Shown here: positions 27,707 through 35,148 of the stretch, piece by piece
How the letters are laid out: every line of letters starts with the position of its first letter
How positions within the stretch are numbered: the stretch's first letter is position 1
DNA from: Pseudomonas mendocina
GTDB taxonomy: Bacteria; Pseudomonadota; Gammaproteobacteria; Pseudomonadales; Pseudomonadaceae
DNA length: 64,000 nucleotides
Assembly (NCBI RefSeq): GCF_003008615.1
Contig: NZ_CP027657.1
Span: 1,488,001-1,552,000, forward strand
Direction: 5' to 3'
The notes under the pieces: generated by a model
The model's database searches: none
The model's input: only the letters and a program-made list of their open reading frames with translations
Told to the model about the DNA's origin: nothing
Made by a program: the position numbers and the translations under genes

Positions 27707-28827
27707 GTGCGCCTCTCCGCGAGGATCACATCGGCAGCCTTCTTCGGCATCGAATACAAGTCAGCACTGTCGGCGTAGGCCAGCCCATTGCGCCCCCAGA
27801 AAGCGCGCTGCTGCGGGTCGGCCAGCATCTCGGCCAGAGTACGGTTGAGCTGCTCCTGCTCGAAGGGACTGGGCAGCACGCGACCGCAGTCGGCATCGGC
27901 GATGTAGTGCGCGTAGCCACACACATCGGTGACCAGTACCGGCAGGCCGGACACCAGCGCCTCCAGCAACACCGTACCGGTGTTCTCGTTGTAGGCCGGA
28001 TGGATCAGCAGGTCGGCGCCGAGCAGGAAACGCGGGATGTCGCTGCGACCCTTGAGTATCTGCACCTGATCGGACAGGCCCAACGCCTTGATCTGCAGCA
28101 GGAAGGGCTTGGGGTCGTCCTGGCCGATGGTGATCAGCCGGGTGCGCTTGCGCAGTTCGCGCGGTAGAGAGGCCAGCGCCTTGAGGCTGCGATCCAGGCC
28201 CTTGGTCTTGAAGCCGGAGCCGATCTGCACCAGCAGCAGGTCATTCTCGGCCAGATCGAACTCGCGACGGAACTCGGCGCGAATTTCGGCAGCATTGGCC
28301 GGTGCGCGACGATCCTGGGCGATGCCCGGCGGCAGCAGGTGGAAGCGCTGCAGCGGAGTCTTGTAGTGTTTGACGAATAGCGGCTGCTGCACTTCGGAGA
28401 TCATCAGAATCTCGGTCTTCGACTCCGGCGCGAACACCGCGCGCTCGTACTCGGCGAAGTGCTTGTAGCGCCCCCAACGACGGTAAATCGGGTTGCGCAG
28501 GGTCTGCGCCTTGTCCTCGAAACAGCCGTCGGCCGCGTAGTAGACATCCAGGCCCGGCATCTTGTTGAAGCCGATGACCCGGTCGACCGGGTCGCGCTTC
28601 AAGTCGGCCTGCAGCCAGGCACTGAACTTCTCGTTGCGGCGATGGTTGAACAGCGCCCGCACCGGCACCACGCGCACGTCGAAGCCGCCGGGGTTTTCCC
28701 CTTCCCAGATCGGCGTGTAAACACGAATGGCATGACCACGCGCCTGGCATTCGAGGGCGATGCGCATGAAATCGCGCTGTAGTCCGCCGAACGGGAAGTA
28801 TTTGTAGAGAACGAAGGCCAGTTGCAT
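27703..28827 (-). CDS. waaG: LPS core glycosyltransferase WaaG
   Basis: A 374-residue GT4 enzyme with the WaaG-specific opening FVLYKYFPFGGLQRDFMRIA and YFVDG-like start of the acceptor half; the donor half has IGSGFKTKGLDRSLKALA and HPAYNENTGTVLLEALVSGLPVLVTD. In enterobacteria WaaG adds the first outer-core glucose to heptose II; in P. aeruginosa the homologue is thought to add galactosamine at this point, so the donor should not be assumed. GGAG lies 6 bases before the ATG. It is followed by waaP with a four-base overlap. Confidence 0.92.
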   Translation of the reverse strand: MQLAFVLYKYFPFGGLQRDFMRIALECQARGHAIRVYTPIWEGENPGGFDVRVVPVRALFNHRRNEKFSAWLQADLKRDPVDRVIGFNKMPGLDVYYAADGCFEDKAQTLRNPIYRRWGRYKHFAEYERAVFAPESKTEILMISEVQQPLFVKHYKTPLQRFHLLPPGIAQDRRAPANAAEIRAEFRREFDLAENDLLLVQIGSGFKTKGLDRSLKALASLPRELRKRTRLITIGQDDPKPFLLQIKALGLSDQVQILKGRSDIPRFLLGADLLIHPAYNENTGTVLLEALVSGLPVLVTDVCGYAHYIADADCGRVLPSPFEQEQLNRTLAEMLADPQQRAFWGRNGLAYADSADLYSMPKKAADVILAERRT

Positions 28828-28836
28828 AGCCGCTCC

Positions 28837-29841
28837 TTAAAAGGTGCCGGGAGGCGCGAGCAGCAGCGCCTCCAGTTCCAGCCCGACGCGCTCGGCGCCG
28901 AGACCATCGAAGCAGGGCTTGTCACGGCCACCGCTGCCGGCGCCCGGGCCACTGGCACACAGGTGAATCTGGCTACGGCCATAGGCGCCCACCTTGCCGG
29001 GCAACGTCGGGCCATACAGAGAAATATTGGGTACATCCAGCGCAGCGGCCAGGTGGCCGAGCCCGGTGTCGACGGAAACACAGGCGCTGGCACCAGCGAT
29101 CACCTTGGCCACGCCGGCCAGGTTCAGCTTCGGCAGCACGGCGGCATGAGTCAGGCCGGCAGCGATGCGCTCGGCACGCGCCTTCTCTGTCTCGTTACCC
29201 CAGGGCAGGCGCACGGCCCAACCCAGCTCATCCATGCGTTCAGCCAGGGCACGCCAATCGGCTTCAGGCCAGTGCTTGCTGGCCCAGGTGGTGCCATGCA
29301 GGAACACCAGATACGGCTGCGCGGCGACATCCATCATCGCCGCACGGTTGAGGCCGTAGTCACCGGCGCCGGACGGCAGCATATAACCGAGCGCCTTGGC
29401 GAACAGCTGGCGCACACGCTCCAGCGCGTGCTGATCCTTGGCAACTGCGTAGCGGCGGTCGTAGAAACGACTGGCCAGCGGCTCACGCGCCGAATCGCGA
29501 TCCAGCCCCGCCACCGGTGCCGACACGTAGCGCGTCAGCCAGGCACTCTTGAGCAGGCCCTGGGCGTCGATCACCAGGTCATAGCGGGTTTCCCGCAGGC
29601 GTTGCTTGAAACGCGCCCACTCGCCACTACGCCAGGTGCGCAGTGGATGCTTACGCCAGCGGCGAATGGCCACCGGAATAACCTGGGACACCGCCGGATG
29701 CCAGGACGGAATTTCGGCGAAGCCTTCTTCCACCACCCAATCGAAACGGATACCGGGAATGGCGCGAGCCGCGTCGGTCAATGCCGGCAGGGTATGCACC
29801 ACATCGCCCAGCGACGAGGTCTTGATGATCAGCACCCGCAA
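28837..29841 (-). CDS. waaC: LPS heptosyltransferase I
   Basis: A 334-residue GT9 enzyme: RVLIIKTSSLGDVVHTLPAL at the N-terminus, YLVFLHGTTWASKHWPEADW in the middle and VSVDTGLGHLAAALDVPNISLYGPT as donor site. It adds the first heptose to Kdo of the inner core, using ADP-heptose made by HldE. The start is a TTG two bases after the waaF stop, with GAGG about 10 bases upstream, so translation is probably coupled to waaF. The last 40 residues are glycine-rich and family-typical. Confidence 0.95.
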   Translation of the reverse strand: MRVLIIKTSSLGDVVHTLPALTDAARAIPGIRFDWVVEEGFAEIPSWHPAVSQVIPVAIRRWRKHPLRTWRSGEWARFKQRLRETRYDLVIDAQGLLKSAWLTRYVSAPVAGLDRDSAREPLASRFYDRRYAVAKDQHALERVRQLFAKALGYMLPSGAGDYGLNRAAMMDVAAQPYLVFLHGTTWASKHWPEADWRALAERMDELGWAVRLPWGNETEKARAERIAAGLTHAAVLPKLNLAGVAKVIAGASACVSVDTGLGHLAAALDVPNISLYGPTLPGKVGAYGRSQIHLCASGPGAGSGGRDKPCFDGLGAERVGLELEALLLAPPGTF

Positions 29842-29842
29842 A

Positions 29843-30886
29843 TCAGTCGCCCTCGACCAGAGTCAAGGTTTCACCGACCAGCCGATCCAGCGCCTCGATC
29901 ACCGGGCGCGGTTTGAGCTCGCGCAGGCAGTTGTAGTGACCATAGCGGCAGGTGCGTTCGAAACAGGGACTGCACTCCAGCCCCAGGCGAACGATCTCGA
30001 CGCGATCAGCCAACGGCGGGGTGAAACCCGGCGACGTGGAGCCATAGACCGCGACCAGCGGACGGTTCAGCGCCGCGGCTACGTGCATCAGCCCGGAATC
30101 GTTGGACACCACGGCAGTGGCCGCCGACATCAGGTCGATGGCCTCGGCCAGACTGGTCTGCCCGGACAGGTTGCTGACTTCCTCGCGCAGCCCGGGAATC
30201 AGACGCATGCGAATGTCTTCACCACAGGCATGATCGTTCTTCGACCCGAACAACCAGACCTGCCAGCCCTCGCGGATCTTGACCTCGGCCACCTTGGCGT
30301 AATGCTCGGCCGGCCAGCGCTTGGCTTCGCCGAACTCAGCGCCAGGGCACAGCGCCAGCACCGGACGATCCAGCTGCAGACCGAACTTGTTCAGGGCCGC
30401 TTCACGGCTGGCCTCGTCGATCTGCAAGCGCGGCTGCGGATAAGGCTGCGGTAGTGCGGCACCGGGCTCATAGGCCAGCGCCATGAAGCGTTCGATCATC
30501 AACGGATAGCGGTCTTTATCCAGCGTGCGCATGTCGTTGAGCAGGCCATAGCGCATCTCGCCCTTCCAGCCCGTACGCGTGGGGATCCCGGCGAACCAGG
30601 GCACCAAGGCGGACTTCAGCGAGTTGGGCAGCAGGATCGCCTGGTCGTACTGACCAGCCAGCGACTTGCCGATGCGCCGGCGCGTGGCCAGGTCGAGCAC
30701 ACCGTGGCCCAGCGGCAGGCTCAGCGCGGCGCGCACCTCGGGCATGCGCTCGAGGATCGGCCGGCTCCAGTCCGGCGCCAGGACGTCGATCTCGCACGCC
30801 GGGTGGCGCTGTTTCAGGCACTGGAACAGCGTCTGCGCCATCACCATGTCGCCTACCCAGCTGGGGCCGATGATCAGTATCTTCAT
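29843..30886 (-). CDS. waaF: LPS heptosyltransferase II
   Basis: A 347-residue GT9 enzyme: MKILIIGPSWVGDMVMAQTLFQ at the start, LALCPGAEFGEAKRWP, and AVVSNDSGLMHVAAALNRPLVAVYGSTSP for the donor site, then a cysteine-rich C-terminal segment (CSPCFERTCRYGHYNC) typical of WaaF. It adds the second heptose. A GGAAAAG ribosome site precedes the ATG. It is the first LPS core gene after ilvE and likely heads the core operon, either from its own promoter or by readthrough past the hairpin upstream. Confidence 0.96.
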   Translation of the reverse strand: MKILIIGPSWVGDMVMAQTLFQCLKQRHPACEIDVLAPDWSRPILERMPEVRAALSLPLGHGVLDLATRRRIGKSLAGQYDQAILLPNSLKSALVPWFAGIPTRTGWKGEMRYGLLNDMRTLDKDRYPLMIERFMALAYEPGAALPQPYPQPRLQIDEASREAALNKFGLQLDRPVLALCPGAEFGEAKRWPAEHYAKVAEVKIREGWQVWLFGSKNDHACGEDIRMRLIPGLREEVSNLSGQTSLAEAIDLMSAATAVVSNDSGLMHVAAALNRPLVAVYGSTSPGFTPPLADRVEIVRLGLECSPCFERTCRYGHYNCLRELKPRPVIEALDRLVGETLTLVEGD

Positions 30887-30904
30887 GTCTTTTCCAGAAA
30901 CGAC

Positions 30905-30926
30905 CGGGGAGGCTTTCGCCTCCCCG
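30905..30926 (-). terminator. Hairpin between ilvE and waaF
   Basis: A perfect 9-bp stem CGGGGAGGC/GCCTCCCCG closes a 4-base loop that reads GAAA on the minus strand, a very stable tetraloop. It lies 21 bases after the ilvE stop and 19 bases before the waaF start. The following bases (GTCGTTTCT) are a weak T-tract, so it may be a partial terminator, a processing or a stability hairpin. Confidence 0.6.
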
Positions 30927-30946
30927 TCGAGCCTTCGAGGAATCGC

Positions 30947-31870
30947 TTATTTAACCAGAGTACGCCATTCGGCGTGGCCACTGGTCTTGCCGGTGACCAG
31001 GTCGAAGTAGGCTTTCTGCAGCTTCTCGGTGATCGGCCCGCGGCGCCCGATGCCGATCTGACGACCGTCGACCTCACGGATCGGCGTGACCTCAGCGGCA
31101 GTACCGGTGAAGAAGGCCTCGTCGCAGATATACACCTCGTCGCGGGTGATGCGCTTCTCGACCACCTTGATGCCGTGCTCTTCGGCCAGGGTCAGGATGG
31201 TGCTGCGGGTGATGCCGTTGAGGCAGGAGGTCACTTCCGGGGTGTACACCACGCCGCCCTTGACCAGGAAGATGTTCTCGCCCGAGCCTTCGGCCACGTA
31301 GCCTTCCGGATCCAGCAGCATGGCCTCATCAGCGCCACCGGAAATGGCTTCCTGCAGGGCCAGCATCGAGTTGATGTAGTTGCCGTTGGCCTTGGCGCGC
31401 GTCATAGAGATGTTGACGTGGTGACGGGTGTAGGAGCTGGTGCGCACCTTGATGCCGTTCTCCAGCGCCGCTTCGCCCATGTAGGCGCCCCAGTGCCAGG
31501 CTGCAACGATCACGTGCACCTTCAGACCAGCGGCACGCAGGCCCATGCCTTCGCTGCCGAAGAACACCATCGGGCGCAGGTAGGCGCTTTCCAGGCCGTT
31601 CTCACGCACAGCGGCGCGCTGGGCGTCGTTGATCTCTTCCTTGGTGAAAGGGATCTGCATGTTGAAGATGTGTGCGGAGTCGAACAGGCGGTCAGTGTGC
31701 GCCTGCAGACGGAAGATCGCGGTGCCATCCGGGGTGTTGTAGGCACGCACGCCCTCGAACACGCCCATGCCGTAGTGCAGGGTGTGAGTCAGCACATGGG
31801 TGTTGGCTTCGCGCCACGGCACCAGTTTGCCGTCGTACCAGATCACGCCATCACGGTCGGACATCGACAT
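30947..31870 (-). CDS. ilvE: Branched-chain amino acid aminotransferase
   Basis: A 307-residue fold-type IV PLP enzyme of standard length. THTLHYGMGVFEGVRAYN is the family opening; GYVAEGSGENIFLVKGG and TSCLNGITRSTILTLAEEHGI are the cofactor and substrate region, with the PLP lysine expected near residue 160 in TRAKANGNYINSM-type context. It carries out the last step of leucine, isoleucine and valine synthesis and the first step of their breakdown. GGAG precedes the start by 8 bases. It lies between glnE and waaF as in PAO1. Confidence 0.96.
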   Translation of the reverse strand: MSMSDRDGVIWYDGKLVPWREANTHVLTHTLHYGMGVFEGVRAYNTPDGTAIFRLQAHTDRLFDSAHIFNMQIPFTKEEINDAQRAAVRENGLESAYLRPMVFFGSEGMGLRAAGLKVHVIVAAWHWGAYMGEAALENGIKVRTSSYTRHHVNISMTRAKANGNYINSMLALQEAISGGADEAMLLDPEGYVAEGSGENIFLVKGGVVYTPEVTSCLNGITRSTILTLAEEHGIKVVEKRITRDEVYICDEAFFTGTAAEVTPIREVDGRQIGIGRRGPITEKLQKAYFDLVTGKTSGHAEWRTLVK

Positions 31871-31914
31871 CTTGCCTGCTCCTCAAATTCGCTTCACGGT
31901 TCGAACAATTAGGT

Positions 31915-31928
31915 GGGGCTGCAGCCCC
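31915..31928 (-). other. 14-bp perfect palindrome between glnE and ilvE
   Basis: GGGGCTGCAGCCCC lies 6 bases after the glnE stop and about 45 before ilvE. As RNA it can form at most a tight hairpin without a T-tract, so terminator function is doubtful; a protein site is equally possible. Confidence 0.4.
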
Positions 31929-31933
31929 GTCAT

Positions 31934-34876
31934 TCAACTCAGCCCCAACTCACGCCACAGGCGCATCACGGCGCGGCGCTCGTCCTGGAACTGATCCCCT
32001 GGCACCACGCCAGGCTGCTTCTGCAGCGCCTGGCGATGGGCCGCCGAGCGGTAATTCTTGTAGACCTCACGCAGCAACGCGGCATCCTCGGCGCCCATCA
32101 GACCGACCCGCTCCAGACCTTCCAGAATACGGATGTTATCGGTGAACTCGAGTAGCTGCGGGTGTTGCCACGACCAGGCCAGAGCCGCGTATTGCACCAT
32201 AAATTCGATATCGACGATACCACCGGCATCCTGCTTCAGATCGAAGGAGGACGTGGCCTCGAAGGCATTCGGCGCCGTCCCGGCCGCGGTATTTTTGTTG
32301 CCAAGGTTGTCACGCATCTTCGCGCGCATCTCGCTGACCTCGACGCGCAGCGCCTCGATATCGCGCTGGCGGCCAAGTACCTCGGCGCGAACGCGAGCGA
32401 ATTCGCCGGCCAGGCGCGGGGCCCCCACCAACACCCGCGCCCGTACCAACGCCTGGTGCTCCCAGGTCCAGGCCTCGGTTTCCTGATAGCGCTGGAAGGC
32501 GCCCAGCGAGCTGACCAAAAGCCCGGCTGCGCCTGAGGGACGCAGCCGCATGTCCACCTCATAGAGCGCACCGGAGGTGGTCTGAGTGGTCAGCAGGTGA
32601 ATAATGCGCTGCCCCAGGCGGGTGAAGAACTGCGCGCCATCGATAGGCTTGGCGCCATCGGTCTCCGCTTGCGGGTCACCACCATGGATGAATACCAGAT
32701 CCAGATCCGAGCCATGGCCGAACTCCAGACCGCCTACCTTGCCATAACCGACGATGATGAAATCAGGATCGCACGGAGAGCCGTCGGCACGGCGCGGCCG
32801 CCCATGGCGTTGCACCGTGTGCTGCCAGGCGAGCGCCAGCACCTGGTCGAGGATCGCCTCAGCCAGCCAGGTCAGATAGTCCGAGACCTTCATCAACGGC
32901 AAGGTGCCGGCGATCTCCGAAGCGGCTACACGCAGGCCGTGCGCCAGCTTGAAGTGACGCAGCGCCTCCATCTGCTGCTCCAGATCCTCTTCGGGAATGC
33001 GGATCAGGCGCTCGTGCAACTCGGCCACCAGCTCCGGCGCCTGCGGCGGAGAATAAAGACGCCCTTCATTGAGCAGCTCATCGAGCAACAGCGGGAAGCG
33101 AGCGATTTGTTCGGCGATCCACGGGCTGGCCGCACACAACGTGGTCAGTCGCGACAAGGCTCCGGGGTTCTCGCTCAACAACACCAGATAGGCCGAGCGC
33201 CGCGCCACCTTCTCCACCAGCGGCAATACTCGCTCAAGCACCAGGTCAGGCTTATCGTGCTCGATGGTTTGCGCCAGCAGGCGTGGAACGAAGGCATCCA
33301 GCCGTTCCCGGCCGAGACGCTGCATGGCCCGCACCTGCGGGCCATTACGCAGATCGACGAGACGCTTGAACGCTGTTTCCGGCTCGCTGAAGCCCGCCTC
33401 TTGCAGCTGCTGCACCGCAGCCTCCTCGTCCAGCGCGCCTTCCCAAAGCGGCAGCCATTCAGCACCGACACAGGTCTCTCCACTCTGCGCCTCATCCTCA
33501 TCGGGATCAGCGATCACCTGCTGGAAGTGCCACTCGATGCGCCCGCGCCAATGCATCAGCCGCTCGTGGAAACTCGCCCAATCGGCAAAGCCCATGATTG
33601 CCGCGACCCGCGCCTGATCCTGCAGATCGGCCGGCAGCATCTGCGTCTGGCGATCACCGATACCCTGCAGGGCGTGTTCGGTGTAGCGCAGAAACTCGTA
33701 GCCTTCCTTCATTTCCGTGACGACCGCCGACGGCAGGTAGCCCTGCCCCTCCAGCGTGGTCAGTACCTTGAGCAGCGGCCGTTGTTGCAGGCTGAGGTCG
33801 CGTCCGCCATGGATCAGCTGGAAGGCCTGGGCGATGAACTCGATCTCGCGAATACCACCAGCGCCGAGCTTGATGTTCTCGCTCATGCCCTTGCGACGCA
33901 CCTCCTGCTGGATCAGCAGCTTCATCGCGCGCAACGCCTCGATGGCAGAAAAATCCAGGTAGCGGCGATAGACGAAGGGCCGCAGCATTTCCAACAGTTC
34001 GGCACCCGCAGCCTGATCACCGCCGACCACGCGCGCCTTGATCATGGCGTAACGCTCCCAGTCGCGGCCTTGATCCTGGTAGTACTGCTCCAGTGCATTG
34101 AAGCTGAACACCAGTGCGCCGCTCGAGCCATACGGGCGCAGACGCATGTCGGTACGGAACACGAAACCGTCGACGGTGATCGCGTCCAGTGCCTTGATCA
34201 GCTTCTGTCCCAGACGGATGAAAAACTCCTGGTTATCCAGGGGGCGCTTGACCCCCTCGGTCTCGCCCCCCTCCGGGTAACCGAAGATCAGATCGATGTC
34301 CGAAGACAGGTTGAGCTCGTGCGCGCCGAGCTTGCCCATGCCGAGGATGACCATGTGCTGCGGCTGGCCGCTGCGTCGACCGATGGGCGTCCCAAACTGC
34401 GCGCAGTAACGCGGATAAAGCCAGTGATAGGCTAGGTCGATGCAGGCATCAGCCAGATCGGAGAGGTCGCGACAGGTTTCCGCCAGCGCGGCCTGGCGAC
34501 TGAAGTCACGCCAGATGATGCGCAATTGCTGACGATTGCGGAAACGCCGCAGGCAGCGCCCAAGGGCGTCCTCATCGGTGCAGTCGGCCAGCCAGGCCCC
34601 CAGCTGCTCCCGCAATTCGCCCGGCGCCAGGCTGCGCTCGAGCTCGCCAGACTCGCCAAGCTCGACGAACATCTGTGGATCACGCTGAGACTGCTCGGCG
34701 ACGAAATCGCTCAACGCTGTCACTTGGCGCCAGCTCTCACGACGAGCCGCCGGCCAGGCCGCCACACACTCGGCGAGGCCCTGATGCCCGATCAGGGCCA
34801 TCTGCAAGGATTGTTCGGCTCGCTCGGCGAGGGAAATCAGGGAGGCGGGCAACTCGACCAGCGACGGCAGGCTCAT
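31934..34876 (-). CDS. glnE: Bifunctional glutamine synthetase adenylyltransferase/deadenylylase
   Basis: A 980-residue protein of normal GlnE length, with two nucleotidyltransferase domains. The N-terminal deadenylylase domain has ELNLSSDIDLIFGYPEGG, the C-terminal adenylylase domain has LEFGHGSDLDLVFIHGG; each is followed by helical GlnE-specific regions, and the protein ends with LREVYKNYRSAAHRQAL. It adjusts glutamine synthetase activity in response to PII. It is divergent from aceE; 272 bases lie between the two starts. A GGAT site precedes the ATG. Confidence 0.96.
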   Translation of the reverse strand: MSLPSLVELPASLISLAERAEQSLQMALIGHQGLAECVAAWPAARRESWRQVTALSDFVAEQSQRDPQMFVELGESGELERSLAPGELREQLGAWLADCTDEDALGRCLRRFRNRQQLRIIWRDFSRQAALAETCRDLSDLADACIDLAYHWLYPRYCAQFGTPIGRRSGQPQHMVILGMGKLGAHELNLSSDIDLIFGYPEGGETEGVKRPLDNQEFFIRLGQKLIKALDAITVDGFVFRTDMRLRPYGSSGALVFSFNALEQYYQDQGRDWERYAMIKARVVGGDQAAGAELLEMLRPFVYRRYLDFSAIEALRAMKLLIQQEVRRKGMSENIKLGAGGIREIEFIAQAFQLIHGGRDLSLQQRPLLKVLTTLEGQGYLPSAVVTEMKEGYEFLRYTEHALQGIGDRQTQMLPADLQDQARVAAIMGFADWASFHERLMHWRGRIEWHFQQVIADPDEDEAQSGETCVGAEWLPLWEGALDEEAAVQQLQEAGFSEPETAFKRLVDLRNGPQVRAMQRLGRERLDAFVPRLLAQTIEHDKPDLVLERVLPLVEKVARRSAYLVLLSENPGALSRLTTLCAASPWIAEQIARFPLLLDELLNEGRLYSPPQAPELVAELHERLIRIPEEDLEQQMEALRHFKLAHGLRVAASEIAGTLPLMKVSDYLTWLAEAILDQVLALAWQHTVQRHGRPRRADGSPCDPDFIIVGYGKVGGLEFGHGSDLDLVFIHGGDPQAETDGAKPIDGAQFFTRLGQRIIHLLTTQTTSGALYEVDMRLRPSGAAGLLVSSLGAFQRYQETEAWTWEHQALVRARVLVGAPRLAGEFARVRAEVLGRQRDIEALRVEVSEMRAKMRDNLGNKNTAAGTAPNAFEATSSFDLKQDAGGIVDIEFMVQYAALAWSWQHPQLLEFTDNIRILEGLERVGLMGAEDAALLREVYKNYRSAAHRQALQKQPGVVPGDQFQDERRAVMRLWRELGLS

Positions 34877-34969
34877 GGTCTATCCTTTTTGGCGGACTGC
34901 CAGACGCACGGTGCAATCGCCCGGAACCCCGCAGCGGCAGGGTGCGCGCGGCCGGCAGTGCCGCGAATT

Positions 34970-34982
34970 GTAGTTTTACTAC
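34970..34982. promoter_or_regulatory. Operator-like palindrome A upstream of aceE
   Basis: GTAGTTTTACTAC is a perfect dyad with 5-bp arms around TTT. It fits the TNGT-N3-ACNA pattern of the FadR subgroup of GntR regulators, the group of PdhR and LldR. It lies 94 bases after the glnE start and 167 before the aceE start. The regulator is not in this window. Confidence 0.7.
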
Positions 34983-35022
34983 TGAAGAATTGTATCCAGA
35001 GGGCTGAATCCGTCGTCGAAAT

Positions 35023-35035
35023 GTAGTAAAACTAC
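35023..35035. promoter_or_regulatory. Operator-like palindrome B upstream of aceE
   Basis: GTAGTAAAACTAC is the same dyad with AAA in the centre. Its centre is 53 bp from that of palindrome A, about five helical turns, so both would face the same side of DNA. Together A and B are mirror images over 15 bp (TTGTAGTTTTACTAC and GTAGTAAAACTACAA). Confidence 0.7.
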
Positions 35036-35148
35036 AAGGCGCCGGACCTATCCCCGGTAAATCCAAGAATTTCAACTCGCCCGCTCAAAAAGCCGGCGAG
35101 CCCCAACTGGCCTCCGATTCTGGAAGCCTTTCCGCCCTGGAGCAAGCC

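Noticed and set aside
31915..31928. Terminator for glnE
   Set aside because: The palindrome has no T-tract and no loop room; kept only as an unexplained dyad.
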